Assembly: GCA_002105175.1 (NCBI GenBank)
Contig: MCGE01000022.1
Coordinates: forward strand, 124,001 to 188,000
Origin: Absidia repens
Lineage: Eukaryota; Mucoromycota; Mucoromycetes; Mucorales; Cunninghamellaceae
Length of the DNA: 64,000 nt
Direction: 5' to 3'
In this document: positions 24,701 through 35,779 of the stretch, piece by piece
How positions within the stretch are numbered: the first letter of the stretch is position 1
How the letters are laid out: each line of letters opens with the position of its first letter
Translations under genes and position numbers: made by a program
The notes under the pieces: generated by a model
What the model was told of the DNA's origin: nothing
Databases searched by the model: none
What the model saw: the letters and a program-made list of their open reading frames with translations, nothing else

Positions 24701-25177
24701 CTTACTTGATGTGCCAAATCTTCCATGGATGTATTTTCGTAAATCCCAGTGGCATCAAATTGATTTGTTACTGAATAACTTTCCCCCGATATATCCATCA
24801 GATTCCCACTTGACCTTGACATACGTAAAGATTGCTGAGTATTTGATAGCACCTGTTGACCCAATCGTGACGGTGGGTGTTGCTGTTGCTGCTGTTGCTG
24901 TTGATGATGAGGATGATGTTTCTGTTGAGCTGAAGATGAACCCAGAGACGTGTGTACCGTAGACTGTAGGGAAGTCATATCAAAGGGAGAAAAGGAAGAA
25001 ACTTCATCATCAAAGTGAGGATCATCTACCACACCAAGACTGACTGCCCGAGGACGCTGCATCACACTTGATCGAGTTTGAGGAGAGAATGGACTAAATC
25101 CCATCGGCAACATATCACCTAGTCGATCGCCCTTTGCAGATGGATGGCGCGTTGCTACAGTGTAGGCTCTATGACGC

Positions 25178-25211
<34 letters not shown>

Positions 25212-25968
25212 GCTGTGATTGCTGCTGCTGTTGTTGTGGTTGTTGCTGTTGCTGATGCTGTTGCGTAGACGTCTGGGGTGAAATGGAACCAGTTGATGAT
25301 AAATAGGGACCTGAGTTGGTAGAAGCGGGAGTGTCGTCTAAACCGAGAGAAGCCAAAGTACTTTGCACAGTATCGGTAGCATTCTCTTCCATCATATGAT
25401 AAGGAGGCAAGCCTGGCGTAAATAAAGTATTTCCATAGACCTGACGAGATGTGCCGCTATCAGAGGAAGAGAGGAGTGTCACAGAACCAGATCTTCGCCG
25501 CCCGACATCATTTGCAGGGATGGCCAGATTCGCGGGGGAGCCACCGCCGAGATACAAATCAGATTCATTGGGAGTTGCCATCGCAGCTGAAGAACCAGAG
25601 TTGTCAGTTGTTGTTGATACCGTGTAAGGAAAGACAGTAGTACGAGACGGCATGGTATCAGCCCGAGGTCGTCGTACACCAGGTAGTCCAGAAACATGAG
25701 ATACATTGTTTTCAAAAGGTGTTGAATTTAGCGAAGTATCCTCAATTCCCCTATAAATACAAAATAATAATAGAAAAGGAAACAATATAGATGAGTGAAA
25801 CAAGAAGAAGGCGTACTAACATTTTTTCTGTATAAAAAAAAAAAGCATTGCGTATTGAATGATTTTGTTTTACCTTCTGCCCATTGACGAAGTTTCTTGA
25901 CCAGACGAGTTAGGTAGATATGAGCCATATTTTCGTGGATTCATATCAGACACCCACATATAATCCAT
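21702..25968 (-). CDS. RRM-PUF RNA-binding protein (Puf1/Jsn1-like), six exons
   Basis: Exons (minus): 25968-25874, 25750-24706, 24637-24253, 24175-23228, 23152-22986, 22910-21702; 1282 aa, all phases consistent. After a disordered N-terminus with a long Gln/His-rich tract come two RRMs: ALWLGNINPS...ECAFVNF...VRIGFGKA, then ALWVGNIPAN...NCGFVNF...VRIGFAKA. The C-terminal half has Pumilio repeats, recognisable by GNTVVQKLFE, KNGTWAAQKII, FGNYVVQCCL, RFGARAVRAIL, ANGTLLLVWLL, LGSMTVYKII and HGVSLVQKIM. This RRM-plus-PUF order is that of yeast Jsn1/Puf1 and Puf2, which bind mRNAs of membrane and mitochondrial proteins and control their fate. The C-terminal tail is poly-Gln and Ser-rich. The start is the ATG at 25968, with a short first exon. 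Target specificity was not deduced. Confidence 0.9.
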
Positions 25969-28525
25969 GTTGGTATGAAAAGTTGATATAAACGAAGAGA
26001 AAGAAAATGAGAAAAAGAAGAAAAAAAAAAGTGAAGAGTGAGAAAAAAAAGGAAGGGAGAAGGAAAAGGTACCGGAGATTCAACCTGCAACCTTACGGTA
26101 AAAATTTTCTTTGAGCTTGTGCCGTTAAAAAAGAGACCAACATAGCTGAGTTTTTTCACTACGCTCTGCACCCCATAGTCGATATTGTTTACTACATCTT
26201 TCCTAAAGATTATAAATATTATCTCCCGAGAATTTTTGAGATTTAAAAGATTTTTGATATTAATGTGTCTTTTTAAATAGTTGACGTTGCACAGTTCACG
26301 GATTTTCTGCGATTGATATACCATATTCCTGCATTTAAGTTCTTAATTTACTATTCACACTAGATTCTGTGAGTCAGAAAAATCAAATCCTTATGTCGTG
26401 AAATCCAGGTATCAGGAAATTAGTGTTCGCACTTGAAGAAAGGAATATTTCTGGCAAGTTCTATTTCCTGGCAAAATATTAATCCATCCATTCATAACGT
26501 AACAGTCAGTTCCGCGTTATTCATTGCCAAGTAGTGGAAAGAAATAAGAAACAGGAAGCGGTCATTGCTGTCTCTGTTTCCTATTGGTGGGAGCAAACTC
26601 AAATATTTGACCCCAACATTTCCCTTTGTCATAGAGTCTGATAGTCCTTGTCTACTATTAGAGACGGCCCCACTACAATTAGAAAAAGAGACCATAGCTC
26701 ATTACTATATTAAAAAAAAGCTTCTGTAAATAATGGTAAAGACAATAAATAGAGGAGATTTGTTATGTAACTTAACGTAGAATAAATAGCGCAAAGATTA
26801 ACTTTTGACCCTATTGGAAATTCGCCAAGATTTCAAAGAAATTGCAACTCGAGGCAATAAAAATAACGATCTGGACATGTACCATATATACAATCTAGCG
26901 GAGGGTACGCTCATTGCACGGTTGAGATTGATTAATATGAATTATTGTGGAGCGGGAATGGCGCCACGTTCCACACTAGATGTCGTAGAATGTTTACCAT
27001 ATAACTAGACAACTGACGGTAAGGTAAATAGTCATAGATAAGCTAGACAGTAATGAAATCACTCTCTATCGGCGGCTAATGCACAGCTCAAACGAGATTC
27101 ATTTATATTACCGGGCGAACGGGAATATGGATATTTTTGATATTACGTAGGATAAGACAGTCAGTCAGTCCCTGTGCCTTCAGAGGGTAGAGTAATTATA
27201 TCGGATGAATTACAAAAGCAAGTACTTATAGCTCAGCTACACTAATAACAGTGCTCACTATCCTACGGCTTAGTGTACGGTTAACAAAACGATATGTTTT
27301 ATTGAAATATACTTGAGATACTAAAACTAAAAATGAGCGCTTTATTGCGACAAAGGGCTAATACAGGAAGCTGTTGGAGAAAGTTTAAGGGAGAGACTAA
27401 TGAGATTGAAGAATGGCCAACATTAATTTAAAGAGATGATGACTGTAAATCGGGTCTAATCTATAGTATAAGACATGAGAAAGCTAAAGAGATGTCCTTT
27501 ATGGAAGCGTAAATACAGTCAACACTACACTAAAGGGGGTGATGATTGTAAAAAAAAGGGATCCAGTACGCAAGACATGAGAGAGACTAATGGGTCATTT
27601 TTCATTGAAGCAAGTAAAACCATACATATTTTATTCAGATTTATATACAAACTATGGACAAGCTAATACTAAACTAAGTTAATGAAGGCTCCAAAAAGCT
27701 GGTTAATGGTGTCTTCAGATCCTAGGTCCAAAATGAAAGAATTTCCCCATGCATCTTGTAATCCCTGAGCTGAAAACCCTTCTAAACTAGCCCTGATACA
27801 ATTATAGGTCCACCATGACCCCGTAGAGGCCATAATTTTGATGACAAAAAAAAAAAAAAAAAAAGAAAGGAAGAAAAAAGAGAGGGAGTGTGAAAAAATT
27901 AAAAAAAATCATGTGGGCGGTATTTAAACTCTTTGCGACGCTCTCGCGGTGGGGTCTCGTTGCGATGATTTATTTTGTCCATTACAAAAAAGGAATCCCC
28001 ACCTTTTCTGCTTCTGTTCTTGTTTGCAACAATCAAAATTACGCAATATTAGTGACATATTCGTTCCATATAATGCCAGTATAGGAGAAAAAAAAAAGTT
28101 GCTGTAGTTGTATCAAAAAAAAAAAAATAGATTACGAGAGCATCGATCATCGTCGGGCTTTGTGCTCCGTCTACGGTGCTATGTCTCTGGATATTGGGAT
28201 GAAAGAAGGTTCTCGAGTGTTTTCAAAAAATAGTTGTGATGGACGCAAGAAACCCCCTCCCCCACGAACCAGCAATTCATAAAAATAAAAAAGACAGTTG
28301 ATAATAATAATAAAGTGATGCTTAATTGGTTTTTTATTTTATTCATTCAAAAAAAGATCATGAGTAAGGTACAGTATAATATAAGTATAGAGAGTGTGTG
28401 TATAGGAACAGGAATAAAAAAGACAAATGTGATTGTAGCGGTACAAAAATAATACAAGTAAATATATAAAACTAGAAGTCATGGAAGATATAGGAGGAGT
28501 GTTGGTGTGTCGTTATTGAAGGAAT
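25969..28525. other. Intergenic region upstream of the PUF gene, with repeat copy D
   Basis: The first 130 bp upstream of the PUF start are purine-rich on the plus strand. A weakly tRNA-T-arm-like string GGAGATTCAACCTGCAACC occurs at about 26074-26092 but no cloverleaf could be built. Repeat copy D fills 27030-27940. A 67-codon ORF near 26805-27008 has no ATG or family signature and was not called. The last 200 bp hold AT-rich DNA that may include the 3'UTR of the PX kinase. Confidence 0.55.
27030..27940 (+). repeat. Dispersed repeat, copy D (long form)
   Basis: It has the same left segment as copy B (GATAAGCTAGA...CGGCGG...GATTCATTTATATTA), then ATATGTTTTATTGAAATATA, TTGAAGAATGGCC, two AAGACATGAGA blocks (about 27473 and 27570), CATATTTTATTCAG, and the core CCCCATGCATCTTGTAATCC with CTGAAAACCCTTCTAAA. 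It ends in an A/G-rich run and GTGGGCGGTATTTAAAC (about 27913-27929). Non-coding; boundaries approximate. Confidence 0.75.
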
Positions 28526-31500
28526 CTATTTGAGCCAAACCACATCGTCCGAGTCACTTTGGAGCGAGGCCAAGGTAAAAGAGGAAGAGAGTCGTGTTTG
28601 ATGCTTGTCATGTCGTTGTTGGAACCTTGAAAATCCAAGTTGCTGAGATGCAGAAAGAGACGCATTTCCAAACCCACAGTCAATGTTGTTCTTATCATAA
28701 GTAGCATAGGCAGAATGTGCCGTTGAGGAAGATGCTAAGAATTGACCTGGTGTGATAACATCGTGATGATGATGGTGAGAAGAGAGAGGTGATGATGATG
28801 ATGATGGTGATAATGCCCGTGCTGTACAACCGATAGAAGGCCAAGTGGTACCATAATAATGAGAAGCGCGATCATTGCCTTCCAATTCTTTGGTTGAATC
28901 CAACATCATGGATGCCAGAGGTGCGGAATTGTTGTCTTTGATGTGTTCTTGGTCTTGCTGATAATAATCTTCATCCAGTAAAGAATCGGTATCCACGCAT
29001 GTGTTTTCGTTGATATAAGAATAGCCTACAAATGCTTGATCCAAAGGTACTTGATCATCACCATTTACGTTGTTGTTGCTGTTGTTATATCGATTTGCCC
29101 ATGCATTAGAGTCCACCGCCTCGGGATCGAGTCCATAAGGATCACCATCTAAATCGTCATCCAAACCATCATCATCATAGTGGTAGCCATCTGGGTGATG
29201 TGTTGTTGAAAGCCGAGGTGACAGTTTAACAAAATCGGGATCAAAATGACTTACATCCGTTTCAGACTTGAGGCGAGGCACAAAGGGAGCAGGGAGACGT
29301 TTGTTGTAGACATCCGACCAGTCCAAATGATAAAAATAAGGATGTTGCAGTATATCTTCGTAATCCATCACAGAGTCATACTCGTCGATATCACCATCAC
29401 CATCACTTTGGCCATCAAAAAATTGAGCACATCCCAACCGATCTTCAGGATTGCGTTCCAGGAGCCCAAGTATCAAATCAGCCGTTGCAGGAGGCATATC
29501 TTGCGGGATGTCAATGGGGTCTTCCATCACACGACGGTATAGCTCAGCATCATTGTCGGTACCAAAAGGTGTATAGCCCAAAAGCATTTCATAGAGAATA
29601 ATCCCAAGAGACCAGTAGTCCACGGCATACGTGTATTCTTCAGACAAAAAGATTTCAATCGCCATATATTCCACGGTTCCACAAAATGTTCGAGTGTGAT
29701 ATGGAAGTCGTCTAGTGTCAAGAGATGAATCCATAGAGCTTTGTTGATTTTCCTCGTCTTCGTCAAAGAGTCGAGAGAAACCAAAGTCTGTTAAAACAAT
29801 GTGTCCATCTGCTGCCAAAAGAATGTTCTCCGGTTTCAAATCACTATGAAAATAAAAGATAAAATAAATAAAGCGGATCATCACAGTGCATAAAGTTTCA
29901 ATTCTTTTTTTTTTTTTTTTTTTTTTTTTTGCTTACCGATAGAGAATACCAAGGCGATGTAGTTCTTGTAACCCGAGCAAAATTTCAGCAATGTAAAAAC
30001 GACAACGGTCGGCATCGAAGCAATAGTGTAGTTGCAGTTGAGTGGCTAGATCGCTCCCGACATGATAATCCATGACCAGAAACAATTGATTTGCGTTTTG
30101 GAAAGAATGGTGTAACTTGATTAAAAACGGATGTTGTGCCTTTGAGACCTTGGATAAGATATTGCGTTCCATCACTGCATGTTCTATTTCACGTTGAGTA
30201 ATCACCCATTCCTTGCTGATTGCTTTGAGTGCATATAATCTAGCTGATTGATGATGGCGGACCAAGATCACCTAAAATATATTATGATAAGTATACAATT
30301 TCATTTGCACTTTACCTGGAAGCCCTGCTTTTTTCCTCTTTAATAATCTTACCTTTCCCATACACCCTTTCCCAAGCACTTTTAAAAATTGAAGATCATC
30401 AAGAGTCATACGAGTCGGTTGCTTTTTTTGTTTTGCCGTAGTACTAGAATCCTTTGTCATTGTCAATATAGGTTTGTTGATAGAATGCCGATAACTTTCT
30501 TGTGCAAGAGGTGGATCGCTAGCAAGTTTTGAGGGTGACACTAGGAAAGACTGGGAAGCAAGTTGTTCATCAGCTGTAAGAGGCTTGATATCAGTTGGGG
30601 ATCCAACATGAGTATTGGGATCAGTGGGTGGTAAAGGCAAGAGAGAAGTCAACCTGATCAACTCGTCGCCATCGTCATTGTCGCTGTCGTCGAATCCATT
30701 TGCAATATCTAATCGAGAAGAAATCATACTAGAATCCAGGCATGATGAGTGTAAGCTGAGATGATCCTGGTAATGATGTTGATCGACTCTATCAGTTGGT
30801 GTAGACAAAATAGATTCATCTATTGTAGACAACGACCGTAGTGGAGCCAGTGACGGTGGTCGCTGTTGCTGCTGCTGTTGCTGTTGTTGTTGTTGTTGAG
30901 ATGTCGAAATAGATATAGCAGTGGGTGGCATTGTTTTCGAGTTTTCATATTGGAGAGCTTGTTGTTGTACCAGTGAGTGAATAGCCTCTTTCGTGATGAT
31001 AATGTCTTCCTCTCTTTGAGGGGATAAAAAGTCGCGCAAGAGAGATGACGTGCCAAGGACAGGATGAGTAGCACATGAGCGTAACCAATATTCCAGCTTT
31101 TCACCGTTTGTTTTCTTCTTGGCTTTGAATTTGGATAAAAGACGTCGGAGGGTTTGAATGTGAAGAGAGGATGTTGCCTTGGTGTTGATGGAAGACGTTG
31201 TCAAGCCAGCGGCATCGTTTAATATAGGAAGAGTAGGAAGTCTACAGATGACACCAAAGTGTTTCTTGAAGAGTTGATCTAGTTCAGTAACATCAGTCAC
31301 AAAGCGTACCAATGATATATGCCTATTGTCATCTTCAACAATGATATTGAATAACTTTTCAAAAAAAAAAAAAAAAAAAAAAAAAGAGGGGTCAGACATA
31401 GCGGGGGTTTAAAAGAGTAGGTGATACGAGACCGCACAAAAAGCAATGGCCATGATCATGATCAGGAAAAATACACACACCACTTGTGAGCCAATCTCCA

Positions 31501-31794
31501 CATGTTTTTGTTTTGATCACTTACAGTTAGTGTTTTTTGTTGTTGTTTCTCCTTATTGTCGAGAATTGTAAAAGTAGAGGTGGTTTCAATGACGACAATA
31601 TCAAAATAATGTTGGTTATGAAGAGAAAAGGGTGATTTTGTTGATCGGGATGTTCTTGCCGATGGCTGTTGTGGTTCCTGATACTGCTGCTGGTTATTTT
31701 TTTTCGGAGACGGAGATGATGAAAATCGGTGTGTTTGACGAATAAATGATTGTTTTAAAGACAGGGTTGATTTTTTTATTGATAATAAATGCAT
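28526..31794 (-). CDS. PX-domain AGC-family Ser/Thr kinase
   Basis: Exons (minus): 31794-31525, 31354-30353, 30271-29937, 29843-28526; 974 aa. Residues about 55-200 look like a PX (phosphoinositide-binding) domain, with YFDIVVIET, RHISLVRFVTDVTELDQLFKKHF and a trailing basic LLSKFKAKKK helix. A Ser/Gln-rich linker with poly-Gln follows. The kinase starts at MTLDDLQFLKVLGKGCMGKV. It has ALKAISKEWV (catalytic Lys), ILYRDLKPENILL (the AGC-type YRD loop, created by splicing), LTDFGFSRLF, then TRTFCGTVEYMAIEI. The usual APE triplet is AIE here. The AGC extension AFVPRLKSETDVSHFD is present, but no clear C-terminal hydrophobic FxxF motif. A PX-AGC order resembles SGK3-like kinases at endosomes; the fungal orthologue is not certain. 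The C-terminal 250 residues are disordered and acidic. Confidence 0.87.
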
Positions 31795-32173
31795 GATTGT
31801 TGTAAGGAAGACATGTAAAACAATGAAGGGAAGTGGGTAAAAAAAAAAAAGGGGATGGAAGTGGGAGAGAGGAAGAAGAGAGAAAGGTAAAAAATGTAAG
31901 TAATAACAAATTCAATTTTATTTTTATTTTGGCAAGTGTTGTTTTTTATGTGTACAAATTTGGGAGGGACAAAACAAAGTTTTCTAGTGCACTAAAAAAA
32001 ATCTATCTAAATCTATCTATATAAAATTCACCCATCGTACAACCAACATAGCAAAAAAGACAGTTCAAACGTTCGCCTTTCCAAGTTTGTCCTTTCCGAC
32101 AGTCCAGTTGTGGCACACACGCTTAGAGAGCTTCCCCAAAATAATAATAATAAATTCCACCTTGATCATCCAA
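31795..32173. other. Intergenic region, PX-kinase promoter side
   Basis: About 380 bp between the 3' end of the XRCC2-like gene and the start of the PX kinase (both minus). Purine-rich on the plus strand (CT-rich on the sense strand) from 31830 to 31890, typical of a fungal promoter/leader. No other feature was seen. Confidence 0.55.
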
Positions 32174-33078
32174 CTAGTCAATGATTGTCACCATGGATTT
32201 CAAATCATCTACCGAATAAGCATGGTTGGACGAAGAAGGAGGTACCAATTTCATACAAATCGCCTGGTCTTGTTTGTAACAATCAAATCGATATTCCTGT
32301 CGACCATGAAATGCCTTTTGCGCACCATCTGTCGTTTCGTTTCCCCGGTAAGTGTAGATCAAAGCAAATGGCCAATGATACTGTAGTTGCTTCAGTTTCT
32401 CGATCAATTTCCATTTCAACCCCTGTCCTTGATGACCATGATGCTGATCACCCAAAATCCATTCCCCATCGATCATCACCCATGTCACATTGATATCATC
32501 ACTATGATCATAAAACCATTTTTCAAGACCATATATCAAGCCCAAAACGTCCATATCAGTACACGGTCGAAAGAGGTGGACATGCTTGTGTTGATTCGTA
32601 CTACCCGCCATTGCTGCTGCTGTTGTTGCTGCTGTTGTTGCTGCTGTTGTGACTGTTACTGCTGACAATGCAACGGTTGACCCATATTGATGTTCCAAGT
32701 CAATATAAACAGCGTTCAACTGCTGGCCAATGGCGTCATTCAAGATGCGAGAGAGGATATAGGTTTTGCCCGTCCCACTTTTACCATACAATACCATCGT
32801 GTCCCCAGGATAGATGCCGTCATCTAGATCTTGCTCGTGATTATTATTACTAGGTCTGCGTTGTTTCTTGAGTTCGCAGATACTTGTTTCAACGCCAGGG
32901 AAAGGAAGGTGTATCTTTTTCTTTTGCTTCGCTTTGCACAAAACCTAGGTAAAAAAAAGAAAGCGTCTCCTTTGTTTTTCAGTACTTTAATATTACTATC
33001 AGAATGCATCAAAGAAAAAGGAAAACGTACATGAAGAGCGGATTGATGTTGGATATTTTGAAGTTGTTGACGCAGCAT
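32174..33078 (-). CDS. RecA/Rad51-paralogue ATPase, XRCC2-like
   Basis: Two exons: 33078-33031 and 32944-32174; 272 aa. The splice GTACGT...CTAG keeps frame (ALH/VLC). The N-terminal portion leads into YPGDTMVLYGKSGTGKTYIL, a perfect Walker A (GKSGTGKT). It continues with NAVYIDLEHQYGS and then a hydrophobic strand ending in Asp, VTWVMIDGEW, the Walker B site. The length, the single RecA core without the N-terminal helix-hairpin domain and the ETSI...GDTMVLYGKSG spacing resemble XRCC2 / fission-yeast Rlp1, recombination mediators of the Rad51 paralogue complex. A low-complexity Thr/Ala insert encoded near 32609-32660 lies between Walker A and B. An alternative in-frame ATG at 33192 would add 38 residues; the downstream ATG was chosen because the extra residues look like translated leader. 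Assignment to XRCC2 rather than another paralogue is tentative. Confidence 0.78.
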
Positions 33079-33208
33079 ATTGACAAAATAAAAATAAAAC
33101 ACTAAGGAAATGTCATTCAACGCGAACGAGAGTTTTTGAGTTTCAAAATTAAAATTTCCCCTCCTGCCATAAATTTCTTTCAATTGATACATTTTTTTTT
33201 ATTTCTTT

Positions 33209-33243
<35 letters not shown>

Positions 33244-33278
33244 CTTACTACATATTGTACTCTTATTATCAACCAATT
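33079..33278. promoter_or_regulatory. Short bidirectional promoter with poly(T)
   Basis: Only about 200 bp separate the divergent starts of the XRCC2-like gene (-) and the subtilase gene (+). The region carries a T run of about 30 at roughly 33211-33240, a poly(dA:dT) tract that in fungi generally excludes nucleosomes. Function is inferred from position. Confidence 0.5.
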
Positions 33279-34958
33279 ATGAAATTATCTATTATCACTG
33301 GTGCTTTACTATTAACTGGTTTTACAACAGCTATGCCTATGCTTGCTCCTCCTGCCTCTTCCGAGGACATGATCTCCCCTTTATACACAGCTGACAACGC
33401 CGAAACGGTGGCAGACTCCTACATTGTTGTCCTCAAGGAAACCTGTCATTCAACTAAACTACAACAGCATACATCTTGGGTGAACACCTTGGTCAATGAA
33501 AACAATCCTCCTTGGACACCACAATGGTTACATCCTACCATGTCTTCCCATGGTGTGCGACATGTCTACAATATGCCGACGATCAAGGGCTACTCTGGAA
33601 AATTTGATGCCGCAACCTTGCACGCCATTCGCTCTTCAGAGGATGTAAGTATGAAAAAGAAGTGGAGGCGGCGCAGGAGACATATTGATTTCGCGTTTTT
33701 TTTTTTTTTTTTTTTTTTTTTTATAGGTCGCTTACGTTGAAAAAGACTCCATGGTTTATGCCAATGAACTCCAGCGTAATGCCCCATGGGGTTTATCACG
33801 AATTTCCCATCATGACCCACTGGATTTACGTACATTTAACAAATACGAACACTCTCCTAATGGTGGGGAGGGCGTCAAGGTGTATGTTATCGATACTGGC
33901 ATCAATGTGGATCATGTGGATTTTGAAGGTCGTGCTATATGGGGCAAGACCGTTCCTCAAGGTGATGCAGATGAAGATGGAAACGGACATGGCTCTCACG
34001 TAAGAAAAAAAAAAATAGGACATCGATGAAACATGGCGAAAAAAATAAACAAATAACACAACAAACAAATCAAGGGATACAGAATGTGACATGAAAATGT
34101 ATTTGTTTTATATTCTAACTTTTTGTTTTGTTTTGTTTAGTGTGCTGGTACAATTGCAGGCAAAACCTATGGGGTTGCTAAACAGGCTCAACCAGTGGCT
34201 GTCAAGGTCTTACGAAGCAATGGTTCAGGATCTATGTCCGATGTTCTGTTGGGCGTGGAATGGGCAGCTACCTCTCATACCAGGGACGCTGAAGAAGCAC
34301 AAAAATCCGGGAAACCCTATAAAGGTTCGGTTGCAAATATGTCTTTAGGTGGTGGCAAATCCCGATCTTTGGACATGGCAGTAAATGGTGCTGTTGACAG
34401 TGGTGTTATCTTTGCTGTGGCTGCAGGTAAAAAGTTCGGCATTGCTATAAAGTGGGGGAGGGGAAGGGATGATGATGACTTTTTAATCTTGTAATATTAT
34501 ATGACTAGGTAATGACAACAAGGATGCTTGTAACTACTCTCCCGCCCGTGCCGAAAAGGCTATCACAGTTGGGGCATCTACTTTGTTTGATGAAAAGGCT
34601 GCCTTCTCTAATTTTGGTGAATGCACTGACGGCAAGTGAAGAAACTCATTACATCACCTCGCCAAAAGAGCCATAGTCTTATCTTTTTATATCTATAATA
34701 GTGTTTGCTCCCGGTCAAGACATTCTTTCTGTTTGGAATAGCAACAAACATGCTACGAACACTATTTCTGGGACGTCCATGGCATCGCCTCATGTAGCCG
34801 GTTTGGCTGCCTACCTTCTTAGTTTGGAAGAAGAAACTGGTGTCACCCCCAAACAAATTAAGAATAAGATCATCAAGCTCAGCACTCGCGGTGTTCTCAG
34901 TAATATTCCTAGTGGCACTCCCAACTTGTTGATCTCCAATGGTGCTGATTGTCATTGA
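33279..34958 (+). CDS. Secreted subtilisin-family serine protease (proteinase K type), five exons
   Basis: Exons: 33279-33644, 33727-33999, 34141-34426, 34509-34631, 34702-34958; 434 aa. A signal peptide is visible ([18 protein letters not shown]). An inhibitor-I9-like propeptide follows ([11 protein letters not shown]...[25 protein letters not shown]). The mature enzyme begins near [11 protein letters not shown]. The catalytic triad is intact: Asp in [12 protein letters not shown], His in GNGHGSHCAGT (split by intron 2), Ser in [13 protein letters not shown]; the oxyanion Asn lies in AAGNDN. These are broad-specificity extracellular endopeptidases. Intron 4 starts GCAAGT, a GC-AG intron; a GT donor cannot keep frame (ECTD/VFAPGQD). 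Intron 1 contains a T run of about 25 right before its acceptor. The ATG at 33279 was chosen over an upstream non-ATG frame because it places the signal peptide correctly. Confidence 0.93.
34632..34701 (+). other. GC-AG intron in the subtilase gene
   Basis: The donor is GACG/GCAAGTGAAG and the acceptor is ATAATAG/TGTTTGCTC. Use of GC keeps the frame into VFAPG. The next GT, four bases downstream, puts the conserved APG block out of frame. Confidence 0.8.
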
Positions 34959-35068
34959 AATTCAAGGCTAGTGATAGTATGTTGATGATAGTATAGTATT
35001 AGCGTTACTGTATTTACTATTTGTATCTCATTTTCGCTCCATTTCTTTTTATTATTGATATACAACAC

Positions 35069-35074
35069 AATAAA
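35069..35074 (+). promoter_or_regulatory. Candidate polyadenylation signal of the protease gene
   Basis: An AATAAA hexamer about 110 nt downstream of the stop codon, after a T-rich stretch. Canonical in sequence; use is inferred. Confidence 0.45.
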
Positions 35075-35779
35075 AATGCTCCTTATTTTATTCTAATGGT
35101 TGTGGGGATATTTGATATGTGTGTCACGGGGTGGGGCGGTGCAGGATGATGAAAAAAACATACCATCAATGGATATTACATACGTAGAGTTTGATTGACT
35201 ACAATGGGGTGGACGGATGATTGCCATGCGTTTCGTATTTCAGTGTGTGCAAAAAAGGGAAGTCATGTGAAAACGTTTATGTACTACACACAGTACTAAC
35301 CAAGGGAAGAGGATTGTGAATAAATGTCGATCCCAAAGGTGGAGCGTTTCTGAATAAATGGAGGGTCCAACATGGTTAGATATGGTAAAAAAAAACCATG
35401 TAGTATTCCTCTGAGTGTAGCATTCTCTAAACGTAGCATTCTCTAAATCATGGGTATTTCCTTTTTCGTGTCTGCCAACACTTTTCAGCGTCCATCACAG
35501 TCAACATCATTTCAGCATCAACCATAGCCGACACTTTTTAGCATCACTCAGTCAGCTTCCATCATAGGCAGCGCTCTTCGCAACCACAATAATCAACAGG
35601 TTTCAGTGCCCAAATCTCTCAATTTAGGTAGTTCTTTTTTTTCACTCTTTGTTTTCCAACTAGTCATAGCAGCTTTCTTTTCAGGAACCAGAGTAGGATT
35701 TTTTTTTTCAACGTCTCCAGTCGAAGACTAACAAAAAAAGTAGTGACAGGGTGTGCATGCACCGCATAAAAATCAATAA

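Noticed and set aside
26060..26170. A tRNA-like string GGAGATTCAACCTGCAACC with a downstream T-rich tract (minus sense)
   Set aside because: The T-stem does not pair and no acceptor or D-stem could be built, so it is not a tRNA gene. It could be a remnant of the same kind of end seen in the repeat family.
26805..27008. A 67-codon ORF upstream of repeat copy D
   Set aside because: The frame starts without an ATG, shows no domain and overlaps repeat-derived DNA.
33079..33192. A longer N-terminus (ATG at 33192) for the XRCC2-like protein
   Set aside because: The extra 38 residues are AT-rich leader-like (VFYFYFVN) and the downstream ATG starts a more typical N-terminus. Not excluded, only less likely.
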